25,047 nt of DNA from Candidatus Woesearchaeota archaeon (GTDB lineage Archaea > Nanobdellota > Nanobdellia > Woesearchaeales > UBA525): positions 1 through 25,047 of the forward strand of contig DAHXMN010000004.1 in the NCBI GenBank assembly GCA_027371725.1, read 5' to 3'. Below the pieces are notes generated by a model. That model was not told where the DNA came from and did no database searches. It saw only the letters and a program-made list of their open reading frames with translations. Positions 1-6,380 of this stretch are shown here, one piece after another. Both the position numbers and the translations under genes were made by a program. Every line of letters starts with the position of its first letter. Position 1 is the first letter of the stretch.

Positions 1-2
1 AA

Positions 3-13
3 GATTTAAATAT
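3..13 (+). promoter_or_regulatory. TATA box for the small ORF at 35
   Basis: The stretch gatttaaatat is an archaeal TATA-like box centred about 27 bp before the ATG at 35, so the transcript is probably leaderless. It lies almost at the window edge, so no upstream BRE can be judged. Confidence 0.5.
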
Positions 14-34
14 CAGTAAGGATAAATAGGAATC

Positions 35-181
35 ATGGGGGTTTTCGGGAAGTCTCGGACGTTCTGGCTCTTCGTAGCCTTGCTGCTCGTCACGGCGTGC
101 GAGGCCGTGCGGGCGATGGTCAGTGGCATCCTGAGCGAAGCGGAGTTCGAGACCCTCGTCCAGCACAAGAGCATGACGTGA
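35..181 (+). CDS. small lipoprotein-like secreted or membrane peptide (48 aa)
   Basis: This ORF encodes 48 residues. It has a basic N-terminus (GKSR) and a hydrophobic stretch at residues 10-21 that ends in VTAC, which resembles a lipobox with the candidate lipidated Cys at 22. A short hydrophilic tail follows. The ATG sits about 27 bp after a TATA box, the usual leaderless arrangement in this window. The next gene starts 10 bp after the stop on the same strand, so the two probably share a transcript. It matches no family I can name. It could be a membrane-anchored peptide or only a short leader ORF. The promoter spacing and signal-like N-terminus are the main reasons to accept it. Confidence 0.45.
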   Translation: MGVFGKSRTFWLFVALLLVTACEAVRAMVSGILSEAEFETLVQHKSMT

Positions 182-191
182 AATCCCGAAG

Positions 192-599
192 ATGGAAAAC
201 AGACGCGAGAACAAGGGCTCGAGCTTTGTCTACTGGACGCCGAGGATACTCTCGATACTCTTCCTCCTCTTCCTGGCGATGTTCTCGCTCGACGTCTTCG
301 GCGAAGGATATGGCTTCTGGGGGACGGTGCTCGGGCTGCTGATCCACAACATCCCGGTGTTCATCCTGGCGATCATCCTCATCATATCATGGAGGTACGA
401 GATCGTCGGCGGAATCGCATTCCTCCTGGCGGGGACGGCCTATGTCGCGTTGATGGCGAACGAAGCGCTGACGGGCCGCTTCGAGTGGTACATGATCTCC
501 TACCCAATCATCATCGCCGGGCCGGCGTTCCTCATCGGCATCCTCTTCCTCCTGGGCTGGCGCGGGAAAAGAAAGAAGACAGGAAGCGCTCGAGATTAA
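192..599 (+). CDS. four-helix integral membrane protein, DUF7670-like
   Basis: This is a 135-residue protein with about four hydrophobic segments (roughly residues 17-37, 43-65, 68-90 and 101-122) joined by very short loops. The N-terminus is basic (MENRRENKG) and the C-terminal tail is Lys/Arg-rich (GKRKKTGSARD). The RILSILFLLFLAMFSLDVF start and the central WRYEIVGGIAFLLAG segment resemble a small prokaryotic membrane family (DUF7670-like) of unknown function. That assignment is from memory of the pattern and is not certain. It follows the 48-aa ORF by 10 bp without a clear Shine-Dalgarno site. It ends 15 bp before the stop of the convergent aCPSF1 gene. Confidence 0.75.
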   Translation: MENRRENKGSSFVYWTPRILSILFLLFLAMFSLDVFGEGYGFWGTVLGLLIHNIPVFILAIILIISWRYEIVGGIAFLLAGTAYVALMANEALTGRFEWYMISYPIIIAGPAFLIGILFLLGWRGKRKKTGSARD

Positions 600-614
600 G
601 AAGGGAAATCGGTT

Positions 615-2507
615 TTACCTGATCCGTATCGCGTCCAGGTTCCTTGGGGCGATCGTCTCGATCTTGAACTGCTGGTGGATGCTTCTTGCTAGATCGAGCA
701 CGCGCGTCTGCTCGCCGTGGTTCACCAACACTTTGCGCGGCTTCGGCGTGAGGCGCTTCATGAAGTTCATCAGCTCCCGCCGGTCGGCGTGACCGCTGAT
801 CTCGATCTTGTGCACTTCCAGCTTGATCTGGACGGTGGTGAGCTTGCCGTTGTTGCTGAAGCTCACCTCGTTCATCCCTTCCTTGATCCGCTTGCCGAGC
901 GAGCCCTCCGCCTGATAGCAGCTGAAGATGAGCGCGTTGTTCGGGTTGTCGGCCAGCTCGCGGAGGTACTGGACCGAGGGGCCGCCCATCAGCATGCCGG
1001 ACGTCGCCAATATGATGCACGGGCCGCCCTCCTCGATGAGCTGCTGCCGCTCCTTCTGCGAGCCGACGCGGTGCACGTTCGGCGCGAGGAAGGGATTGTT
1101 GTCCTTGTGGAAGATCTGCGTCCGCACGGTCGAGTTGAGGAACTCGGGGTAGGCGGTGTAGATGGCGGTGATGTCCCAGACCATGCCGTCGATGTAGATC
1201 GGGATCTCTTCCTTGAGCCGTCCTTCGCGGACCAGCTCCTCGATCATCACGATGACCTCCTGTCCCCTTCCGGAGCCGAGCGTGGGGATCAGGACCTTGC
1301 CGCCGCGCTTGATCGTCCGGATGATGATGTCGACGAGGGCGTCGTCCTGCTCCTTGTACGGCGGGAGCACGTTCTCCTTGCCGCCGTACGTGGACTCGAT
1401 CATCAGCGTCTCGAGGCGGGGGAACTGGGTGGCGGCCGGCGAGAGCAGGCGCGTCTTCGCGTACTTGATGTCCGCGGTGTAGAGCAGGTTGTGGAGCCCG
1501 TTCCCGATATGGAGGTGGACCATCGCGCTGCCGAGGATGTGGCCGCTGTTGTAGAGCGTGATCCGGACGTCGGGTGTGATGTCCGTGACCTCCTCGAACT
1601 CGAGCGTCACCGTGTGCTTCACGACCTCCTTGATGTCGTCGCTCGTGTAGATCGGCTCCTGTCCTTCATTGCGCGCGATCTTCACGGTGTCGAGCTGGAG
1701 CAGCGCCATGATGTCCCGCGTCGGGGCGGTGCAGTAGACCGGGCCGCGGTAGCCGAACTTGAAGAGGTACGGGAGGAAGCCGGAGTGGTCGAGGTGCGCG
1801 TGCGAGATGATGATCGCGTCCAGCTCGTTGATCCGGAACTCGGGCGCTTCCAGGTACGGGTACGGGTTGGCGCCGTTGCTCGTGTCGATGCCGCAGTCGA
1901 GCAGGATGCGCGACTCTGGCGTCTGGAGGAGGATGGCGCTCCGGCCGACTTGACGGGCCGCGCCGAGATACGTGATTCTGATCCATTCCTCCTTCTTCTG
2001 GCGGAGCCAGCCGTTGTAGATGCGCTCCCCCGTCTTGTGGAGGAACTTCCGCCGGTAGTCGGAATGCTCGTACAGGACGGCCCTGATGCCCTCGATGATC
2101 TCAGAGCGGATGGCGGGCGTTCGCTTGATCAGCGGCACCCAGAACGTCTCCTCCTTGATGCGCTGGAGGTTCTCACCCTTCTTGCCGATCGCGATGCCGG
2201 GCTTCTCCACCTCGATGGTGACCATCGAACGTTCCGGCTCGAAGAAGAGCTGCGTGATGCCGGAGTCCTCGCCGAGGATGGCGCGGATTGCCTTGTCCGC
2301 CTCCTCCTCGGGCATGGAGACGGTCGGGTCCGGGCGCAGCTCGATCCGCTTCTTGATCGTGTTGACGATGTCGCGGACGCGGCCCTGGTCATTGAGGAAG
2401 AACTCCTTCTTCGTGGTGTAGAGCACGATGTTCGCGCCCTCGAAGACGACGTCGCTCACGTCATCCTTCTCGAGGTGCTTCAGAATCTCCTTGATTATTT
2501 CAGACAA
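615..2507 (-). CDS. fttA: aCPSF1/FttA: KH-domain beta-CASP ribonuclease, transcription termination factor
   Basis: This 630-residue protein has the full archaeal aCPSF1 layout: two N-terminal KH-like domains (to about residue 150, with the GIAIGKKG loop at 104-111), then a metallo-beta-lactamase fold interrupted by a beta-CASP domain. The zinc motif HAHLDH is at 236-241. Other metal ligands are H323 (NSGHILGSA), D346 (YTAD), H573 (SGHAD) and H597 (VNHGE). In archaea this enzyme cleaves U-rich RNA 3' ends and terminates RNA polymerase. The start is a TTG preceded by a strong aGGTGAT site about 5 nt upstream; the nearby ATG at 2512 is out of frame and closes quickly. It lies downstream of psmB on the same strand with a 131-bp gap, a neighbourhood seen in other archaea. 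Confidence 0.96.
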   Translation of the reverse strand: MSEIIKEILKHLEKDDVSDVVFEGANIVLYTTKKEFFLNDQGRVRDIVNTIKKRIELRPDPTVSMPEEEADKAIRAILGEDSGITQLFFEPERSMVTIEVEKPGIAIGKKGENLQRIKEETFWVPLIKRTPAIRSEIIEGIRAVLYEHSDYRRKFLHKTGERIYNGWLRQKKEEWIRITYLGAARQVGRSAILLQTPESRILLDCGIDTSNGANPYPYLEAPEFRINELDAIIISHAHLDHSGFLPYLFKFGYRGPVYCTAPTRDIMALLQLDTVKIARNEGQEPIYTSDDIKEVVKHTVTLEFEEVTDITPDVRITLYNSGHILGSAMVHLHIGNGLHNLLYTADIKYAKTRLLSPAATQFPRLETLMIESTYGGKENVLPPYKEQDDALVDIIIRTIKRGGKVLIPTLGSGRGQEVIVMIEELVREGRLKEEIPIYIDGMVWDITAIYTAYPEFLNSTVRTQIFHKDNNPFLAPNVHRVGSQKERQQLIEEGGPCIILATSGMLMGGPSVQYLRELADNPNNALIFSCYQAEGSLGKRIKEGMNEVSFSNNGKLTTVQIKLEVHKIEISGHADRRELMNFMKRLTPKPRKVLVNHGEQTRVLDLARSIHQQFKIETIAPRNLDAIRIR

Positions 2508-2638
2508 CGCATATCACCTACTGCATGGCTTTGAGAGCGGGAGCACGTGCTTCTTCGCTATCCTGTTTGTTCTCCTGTACCGTGGAAAAATGCAGATCCG
2601 AGGGGAGAGGGAAAGGTTTTATTTGAGGCCCACAGGTC

Positions 2639-3277
2639 TCACTTGAGGCTCGTATTGAGCGTCTTCGTCAGCACCTTCCTGATGCCGTCCTTGTCGATGA
2701 CGAAGATGTTGACGCCGTTCCCGGAAGCGGAGTCCCGCTGGAGCGCGGCGTTGACCGCCTTGAGCGCGAGCGCGACGCCGTCGTCCGCGGACATCCCGTC
2801 CTTGTACTGGTCCTCGAGGAGGCCGTACGCGATGACGCTGCCGCTGCCGCTCGCGACGAAGTCGCTCACCTCGGTGAGGCTGCCGTCGGGGAAGATGTCG
2901 TACAGCGCCGGCTGCTTGTCGTAGCCGCCGAGGACGAAGTGGCAGACGCCCATGCTGCTGCGGAGGATCGAGTAGACCCATGCGCTGAGCAGGTGGCCGG
3001 CTTCCTTGACGGTGGAGGCGCGGCCGTTCTGGATGTTGCGGAGCTTGAGCTCCGCCTTGATGTACTTGATGACGAGCTGGAGGTCGGAGACGCTGCCCGA
3101 GGTGGTGACCGCCATCGTCTCCGTGATGGGGACGACCTTGTCGACACGCTTGTCCACGATCAGGTTGCCCGCCGTCGCGCGCATGTCCGCAGCGAGGACG
3201 ATGGCGTCCTTGCAGACCATGCCGACGGTCGTGGTGCCGGTCTTGAGCCTCTGCTGTGCAGCTTCCTCTTGGTTCAT
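2639..3277 (-). CDS. psmB: 20S proteasome beta subunit (catalytic)
   Basis: This 212-residue protein is the catalytic beta subunit of the archaeal 20S proteasome. A 14-residue propeptide ends in Gly, and self-cleavage before Thr15 would expose the nucleophile of TTTVG. Numbered from that Thr, D17 (AAD) and K33 (DKV) are exactly in place. The SGSGS loop near 128-132 and the RDSASGNG segment supply the remaining active-site Ser and Asp residues. Length and architecture are normal for the family. The ATG has a GGTGG Shine-Dalgarno site 5 nt upstream. A TATA box lies over 110 bp upstream, giving an unusually long leader for this genome. The gene heads a probable transcription unit with aCPSF1. 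The alpha subunit and PAN ATPase are not in the window. Confidence 0.96.
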   Translation of the reverse strand: MNQEEAAQQRLKTGTTTVGMVCKDAIVLAADMRATAGNLIVDKRVDKVVPITETMAVTTSGSVSDLQLVIKYIKAELKLRNIQNGRASTVKEAGHLLSAWVYSILRSSMGVCHFVLGGYDKQPALYDIFPDGSLTEVSDFVASGSGSVIAYGLLEDQYKDGMSADDGVALALKAVNAALQRDSASGNGVNIFVIDKDGIRKVLTKTLNTSLK

Positions 3278-3296
3278 GGTTCCACCCTAGATTCGC

Positions 3297-3311
3297 GCCA
3301 GCCTCGCTGGC
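3297..3311 (-). promoter_or_regulatory. hairpin in the psmB 5' leader
   Basis: GCCAGC and GCTGGC, separated by three bases, form a perfect 6-bp stem about 20 nt upstream of the psmB start, between the TATA box and the ribosome-binding site. It would be transcribed in the leader and could influence translation. No ligand-binding motif is recognised. Confidence 0.35.
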
Positions 3312-3392
3312 CGCTCGCGCTCCAGATAGCCGATTTCCGGAGTGTTCAGAGCACGAGAAACGCGATTTCTCTGTACCGTGTGAATCGCCAGT

Positions 3393-3404
3393 GGTTTAAA
3401 AAGG
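3393..3404 (-). promoter_or_regulatory. TATA box upstream of psmB
   Basis: Read on the minus strand, cctttttaaacc is a good archaeal TATA box. It predicts transcription from about 3370, giving a leader of roughly 90-95 nt before the psmB ATG. Confidence 0.5.
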
Positions 3405-3452
3405 TTATGGTCGTTCCGAAGGAAAACAGAGGAGTTTATCGTCTATAGGAAC

Positions 3453-4055
3453 TCATCTCGAATAGAAGGTCTGACACCCCCCGCGGTTAACGGGCCGAGG
3501 GGGTGCAGGCGTGCAAGGCACAGGCGCACGATAGTTCGTTCCGGGAATCGGTCCGGGCGATCCTCGTCCGCAAAAGTTCAGCCCGATGAACGGTCCGGCG
3601 GCTCCGTTGTAATAAGAGGTCCCGGCGGTGATCCTCTGCTGCGGCGCAGGGTTCTCGAACCGTATGCCGGAGAAGCCCGCGTAGCCGTCGGAACCCGGTG
3701 CGGGATAGACCGCGATGCTCTGCACGGTCTGTCCGACGTCGTTCTGTCCGGAAGAGTAGAACGGTATCCTGTTCTGCGCTTGCGGAGCGGGCTTCGTCGC
3801 CGGGCACCGCCGGCTCTTGTGCGCGGGCGTCTTGGAAGGATGGCCGTGCTTCCTATGAGCGGGTTCGTGCCTGTGGTCGCAGCGATTGCCTTCCGAGACC
3901 TCGACGTAGATTTTGCCGCTGACAGAGCCCCCCGCCTCGATGCGGTAGGACCCTCCTTTCGAGGAATCGTACGAGCACGCTGTCAGGACGCTCATGGTGC
4001 CTATGGCGCCTGCGAGAGCCAAGACACGGACCTTCTCTTCCAACGTACCGTTCAT
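3453..4055 (-). CDS. predicted secreted lipoprotein, function unknown
   Basis: From the preferred ATG this protein has 200 residues. The signal peptide has a hydrophobic core (VLALAGAIGTMSVL) ending in LTAC, a lipobox, so the mature protein is probably lipid-anchored outside the cell. Next comes a Ser/Gly-rich segment, then a His/Lys/Arg-rich basic stretch (HRHEPAHRKHGH and following residues). The C-terminal half is rich in Gly, Pro and aromatics and contains Cys, so it could be a small disulfide-bonded domain. The longest frame would use a TTG at 4070. The TATA box at 4080-4091 predicts initiation near 4059, so the ATG at 4055 fits a near-leaderless message better. I recognise no family. 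It is followed by the end of the methyltransferase gene on the same strand, with a separate promoter between. Confidence 0.7.
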   Translation of the reverse strand: MNGTLEEKVRVLALAGAIGTMSVLTACSYDSSKGGSYRIEAGGSVSGKIYVEVSEGNRCDHRHEPAHRKHGHPSKTPAHKSRRCPATKPAPQAQNRIPFYSSGQNDVGQTVQSIAVYPAPGSDGYAGFSGIRFENPAPQQRITAGTSYYNGAAGPFIGLNFCGRGSPGPIPGTNYRAPVPCTPAPPRPVNRGGCQTFYSR

Positions 4056-4079
4056 GGTATCGATGAACAACGAACTGGA

Positions 4080-4091
4080 GTATATAAATTT
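4080..4091 (-). promoter_or_regulatory. TATA box for the lipoprotein gene
   Basis: The minus-strand sequence aaatttatata lies about 30 bp upstream of the ATG at 4055. This supports that start rather than the TTG at 4070. Confidence 0.55.
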
Positions 4092-4130
4092 TTACTTTTT
4101 TGTCATTAAATAGTGAGTATGTCGTGGTCT

Positions 4131-4820
4131 TCAGAGTTCCAGGTTCTCGTCGGGAACGCTGATCGGATAGCTCGCAATCGGCATCTGGTCGATCCAATAA
4201 GTCTTCCCCGCCTTGATCCCGGGCGGGAGGTGGACCTTGTTGTAGATGAACAGGTAGCCCTTGAACTCCGTCTTCAGCTTCTTCAGCATGGCGTCGTCGT
4301 ACCGGTTGTCGGGGAACATGAAGATGACGTCGTACTGCGAGAAGTCCTCGGAATAGTAGTTCTTGCAGTTCAGGAGCGCGCGACCGGTCGCGGAAGACTC
4401 CTTCGCCGGATTCGGCCGTAATCGTTCAGGCTCAGTTCGTTTGTGGTCGACATTCCGTTCACGTATGGGTTCTCCCGGAGTCAGTGCGGTTCGTCCTCGT
4501 TCGTTCAGTCCCAGTTCCTCAAAGATCTCATTTCCGACGTCGACCAATTCTTTATTCCCCTCGACGCCGACCGCATCAGTGAACAAGGAAGCGATCGCCA
4601 CGACGCGGCCGTCGCCGCAGCCGAGGTCGACGAGCTTCTTGAAACGTTCCAGCCGGATGCGGCTGAAGAAGTCGTACGCGTCGTTCATGTTCGTCGTGCC
4701 CCAGAAGCCGAACTCGGTCGAATGCATCGGCAGCTTCCCGTGACGCAGTCCCTCCCGGTCGAGCGCGTCGTACGCATCTTTGATCCGCTTGAAGAGCGCG
4801 AGGCGCTCGGAGGGTTCCAT
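4131..4820 (-). CDS. class I SAM-dependent methyltransferase (DOT1-like) with an internal insertion
   Basis: This 229-residue protein has a helical N-terminus ending in HSTEFGFWGT. The SAM-binding motif I follows (VDLGCGDGR, residues 64-72), then an acidic motif II (VGVEGNKEL) and a late core strand YDVIFMFPDN. This resembles small DOT1-like or RNA/protein methyltransferases; the substrate cannot be read from sequence. Between the helix NEIFEELGLN and CKNYYSEDF lies a 45-residue Arg/Pro/Glu-rich stretch (107-151) that interrupts the Rossmann fold where family members have a short turn (see the repeat entry at 4374). A GTG at 4841 would add seven residues. The ATG at 4820 is preferred because GGTG lies 6-7 nt upstream. 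No clear dedicated TATA box is seen. Confidence 0.8.
   Translation of the reverse strand: MEPSERLALFKRIKDAYDALDREGLRHGKLPMHSTEFGFWGTTNMNDAYDFFSRIRLERFKKLVDLGCGDGRVVAIASLFTDAVGVEGNKELVDVGNEIFEELGLNERGRTALTPGEPIRERNVDHKRTEPERLRPNPAKESSATGRALLNCKNYYSEDFSQYDVIFMFPDNRYDDAMLKKLKTEFKGYLFIYNKVHLPPGIKAGKTYWIDQMPIASYPISVPDENLEL
4374..4508 (-). repeat. apparent 135-bp in-frame insertion flanked by 6-bp direct repeats
   Basis: On the coding strand, ctgaac occurs immediately before the extra segment (4503-4508) and again at its end (4368-4373). Removing the 135 bases between gives a continuous EELGLNCKNYY across the fold. The length is exactly 45 codons and there is no stop. The segment contains the perfect palindrome gcgaccggtcgc and a gactcc/ggagtc inverted pair. 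I do not see a second copy in this window. Confidence 0.5.
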
Positions 4821-4861
4821 TTGCAACACCGCGACCGCCACCGCCCTCAGGGCGAGCGATG

Positions 4862-4960
4862 CTGCCGAGGGGGAGCCAGCGCGGAGGGGGTTGGCCCCTT
4901 CGGGGTGGCGCCGCGCACTCGAAGAACGCTGCGGAGAGCGAGCAGGCCGTGGTGGTCGCG
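4862..4960. other. structured GC-rich intergenic segment
   Basis: Between the methyltransferase start and the taw3 promoter lies a palindrome-rich stretch. GCGCGG (4879-4884) pairs with CCGCGC (4911-4916) around a CCCC-TTC-GGGG hairpin. A 20-base string here (4886-4905, read on the minus strand) matches 20266-20285 at 19 of 20 positions, so this is a dispersed palindromic motif. No ORF here is convincing. Confidence 0.45.
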
Positions 4961-4968
4961 AAGCACGT

Positions 4969-4981
4969 CATATTTTTAAAA
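4969..4981 (+). promoter_or_regulatory. TATA box for taw3
   Basis: The run atttttaaaata is centred about 27 bp before the ATG at 5002. This indicates a leaderless transcript and selects this ATG over upstream in-frame starts that would read through the promoter. Confidence 0.6.
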
Positions 4982-5001
4982 TAAGTACTTACCCTATAAC
5001 C

Positions 5002-5607
5002 ATGGATCACGATTTCGACCGGCAGAAGGCGACATACCTGAAAAAGCTGTCGTCGGACGCGAAGGACCGGTCGAAGAAGGGCGACGTGGACGTGCAGATA
5101 CTGCCGCTGCTCGACGCGATCAACGGCCATCCTGATTATTATACAACGTCGTCGTGCGCCGGCCGTATCGACTTGTTCGTCGAGCCCGCTTCCGGGAAGA
5201 AGCACGAGGGCGAGTGGCTCTTCGTCAGCCATGATGCAGTCGTTTTCAAGGATCTGGAAAAAATAATTACGGGCAGGTTACCTACGAACACCACATGGTT
5301 CCGGATGGAAGGGGCCATACTCCACGTCTGCTGCAGGGACATGGACGTTGCCGAGACCTTTCTTCGGCTGTGCAAGGAGACCGGATGGAAACACTCCGGC
5401 ATCATGAGCTCCGGTTCGAGCACGACGGGACGGATCATCATCGAGTCGACGACCTCGGAACGGATGGACGTCCCGGTCGCGAAGGATGACGAGCTCTTCG
5501 TGCCGGAGAAGTTCGTCGGGTTCCTCGTCAAGGAGGCGAACGAGAAGCTCCTCAGGACGAGAGAGAAGATGAATCGGCTCGAGAAGGCCGTTAAGAGCAT
5601 TTCTTAG
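5002..5607 (+). CDS. taw3: Taw3/TYW3-family protein of wyosine (tRNA-Phe G37) modification
   Basis: This 201-residue protein belongs to the TYW3 family, which uses SAM to methylate the four-carbon-side-chain intermediate of wyosine-type bases at G37 of tRNA-Phe. The visible family signature is YTTSSCAGRIDLF near residues 50-62. An early DFDRQKATYLKKL helix, the central WFRMEGAILHVCCRDMDVA and the later KHSGIMSSGSSTTGRIIIES segment are all typical. The C-terminal helix is charged. Length is normal for archaeal Taw3. An extended frame begins far upstream, but the TATA box at 4969-4981 marks 5002 as the start. Other wyosine genes (taw1, taw2, trm5) are not in the window. Its 3' end abuts the structured RNA-like element at 5609. 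Confidence 0.93.
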   Translation: MDHDFDRQKATYLKKLSSDAKDRSKKGDVDVQILPLLDAINGHPDYYTTSSCAGRIDLFVEPASGKKHEGEWLFVSHDAVVFKDLEKIITGRLPTNTTWFRMEGAILHVCCRDMDVAETFLRLCKETGWKHSGIMSSGSSTTGRIIIESTTSERMDVPVAKDDELFVPEKFVGFLVKEANEKLLRTREKMNRLEKAVKSIS

Positions 5608-5608
5608 T

Positions 5609-5721
5609 CTCGTGCGTCACGGAGCATCTATTCTCCCTCCGGTCCGAAGTCTTGACGGGCACTCACGATAACGGCTCACGCCGTGTTCGCGCCCGGCACG
5701 AATCCGAGGCGGCGCACCGAG
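5609..5721 (+). ncRNA. candidate structured RNA, copy A of a two-copy family
   Basis: The segment folds as a three-way junction. P1: 5609-5618 with 5711-5721 (CTCG/CGAG and TGCGTC/GGCGCA, one bulge). P2: 5621-5626 with 5631-5636, loop tcta. P3: GTCC 5642-5645, GGGCAC 5657-5662 and ACGGC 5671-5675, paired with GCCGT 5680-5684, GCGCCC 5689-5694 and GG-c-AC 5695-5699. Copy B at 12084 has the same helices with different pairs, the same 11-nt spacers, and nearly identical internal loop TCACGATW opposite GTTC. No good TATA box precedes copy A; it may lie in the taw3 3' UTR or be antisense to the 3' end of the Tyr-rich gene. Strand is inferred from copy B. Confidence 0.5.
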
Positions 5722-5758
5722 AGGGAAGAAAGAACGCAGAGAAAGACGGGGCGAATCT

Positions 5759-6199
5759 CTAATACCACGATTGGTAGACGCGGTAGGTGTACGGCCAGTA
5801 GCTGTAGTAGTACGGCCGGTAGTACGTCGGGTAGGTGCCGTAGCCGCGGTAGTAGTAGCCGGGGTACGCGTAGCCGCCGTAGCCGTAGTTGTAATAATTG
5901 TAGTTGTAATAATTGTAGTTGTAATAATTGTAGTTGTAATAATTGTAGTTGTAGCTGTAATAGCCGTACGTCGGGTAGAGGTAGCGGGTGTAGCCGTAGT
6001 ACGCGGTCGGCACGTTGTAATAGCTCCAGCCGCCTGGGCCGTAGGCGTAGTAAGCATGGCCGTCATAGGCAGGGTAGCCGCCCGCGCCGTAGTAGTAGCC
6101 GTACGGGTAGTAGACGTACGCGGACGCCGCGCCGATCGTGGCGAGGAGCATCGCAGCAGCTATCGCGACGAGACCGAGTGTCTTCAGTGAAGCATTCAT
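5759..6199 (-). CDS. secreted Tyr/Asn/Gly-rich repeat protein
   Basis: This 146-residue protein has a clear signal peptide (MNASLKTLGL, then a hydrophobic core ending AASA around residue 27). The mature part is dominated by Tyr, Gly, Pro and Asn, with a run of YNYYN pentapeptides encoded by four identical 15-bp repeats. Such low-complexity tyrosine-rich exported proteins may form surface layers or fibres, but that is only inference. There is no enzyme motif. The ATG has a GGTGA Shine-Dalgarno site 4 nt upstream and a TATA box about 20-30 bp upstream. Overlapping Cys-rich or Val-rich frames are artefacts of the repeat. The repeat DNA is A/T-richer than the neighbouring genes. Confidence 0.8.
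   Translation of the reverse strand: MNASLKTLGLVAIAAAMLLATIGAASAYVYYPYGYYYGAGGYPAYDGHAYYAYGPGGWSYYNVPTAYYGYTRYLYPTYGYYSYNYNYYNYNYYNYNYYNYNYYNYGYGGYAYPGYYYRGYGTYPTYYRPYYYSYWPYTYRVYQSWY
5885..5953 (-). repeat. 15-bp tandem repeat inside the Tyr-rich gene
   Basis: Four perfect copies of the 15-base unit gtagttgtaataatt (plus strand) run from 5885 to 5944, and a partial fifth follows. Each unit encodes five residues (Tyr/Asn), so gain or loss of copies keeps the frame. Confidence 0.9.
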
Positions 6200-6214
6200 T
6201 TTTCACCACAAAGT

Positions 6215-6232
6215 AGTAATTTATAATATATA
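6215..6232 (-). promoter_or_regulatory. TATA region for the Tyr-rich gene
   Basis: The minus-strand sequence ctttatatattataaatt provides a strong TATA element about 20-30 bp before the ATG at 6199. The short leader carries a GGTGA site. Confidence 0.55.
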
Positions 6233-6263
6233 AAGTTTACGGTTATCGACGAGAAGACATATT

Positions 6264-6368
6264 TAAATAAAAAAGGGAGAAAAAAGAAGAAGAGGAAGAA
6301 GAAAGAAAAAAAACAAGAGAAGAAACAGAGAGAAGAGAACGAAGAAGGAAAAGAGAGAAGAAACAGGA
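6264..6368 (-). terminator. long polypyrimidine (U-rich) tract after the acidic protein gene
   Basis: About 100 bases are almost purely purine on the plus strand, hence pyrimidine with many T-runs on the minus strand. The tract begins just after the stop of the gene ending at 6381. U-rich tracts are archaeal termination signals and the preferred targets of aCPSF1/FttA, so a strong terminator is the simplest reading. The length and purity are unusual. Confidence 0.55.
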
Positions 6369-6380
6369 CGGAAAAGGCCT

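Noticed and set aside
717..2534. 605-residue open frame on the plus strand
   Set aside because: It lies antisense to aCPSF1, whose catalytic motifs are intact. The plus-strand product is Asp/Arg/Leu/Val-rich low-quality sequence caused by GC bias, with no domain.
5885..5953. CRISPR array
   Set aside because: The repeats are contiguous 15-bp units inside a coding region, without spacers or cas genes. No other region shows regularly spaced repeats.
5683..6216. Plus-strand Cys/Asn/Ser repeat ORF (SCNNC units)
   Set aside because: It comes from the other strand of the 15-bp repeat in the Tyr-rich gene. That gene has a signal peptide, ribosome-binding site and TATA box; this frame has none.
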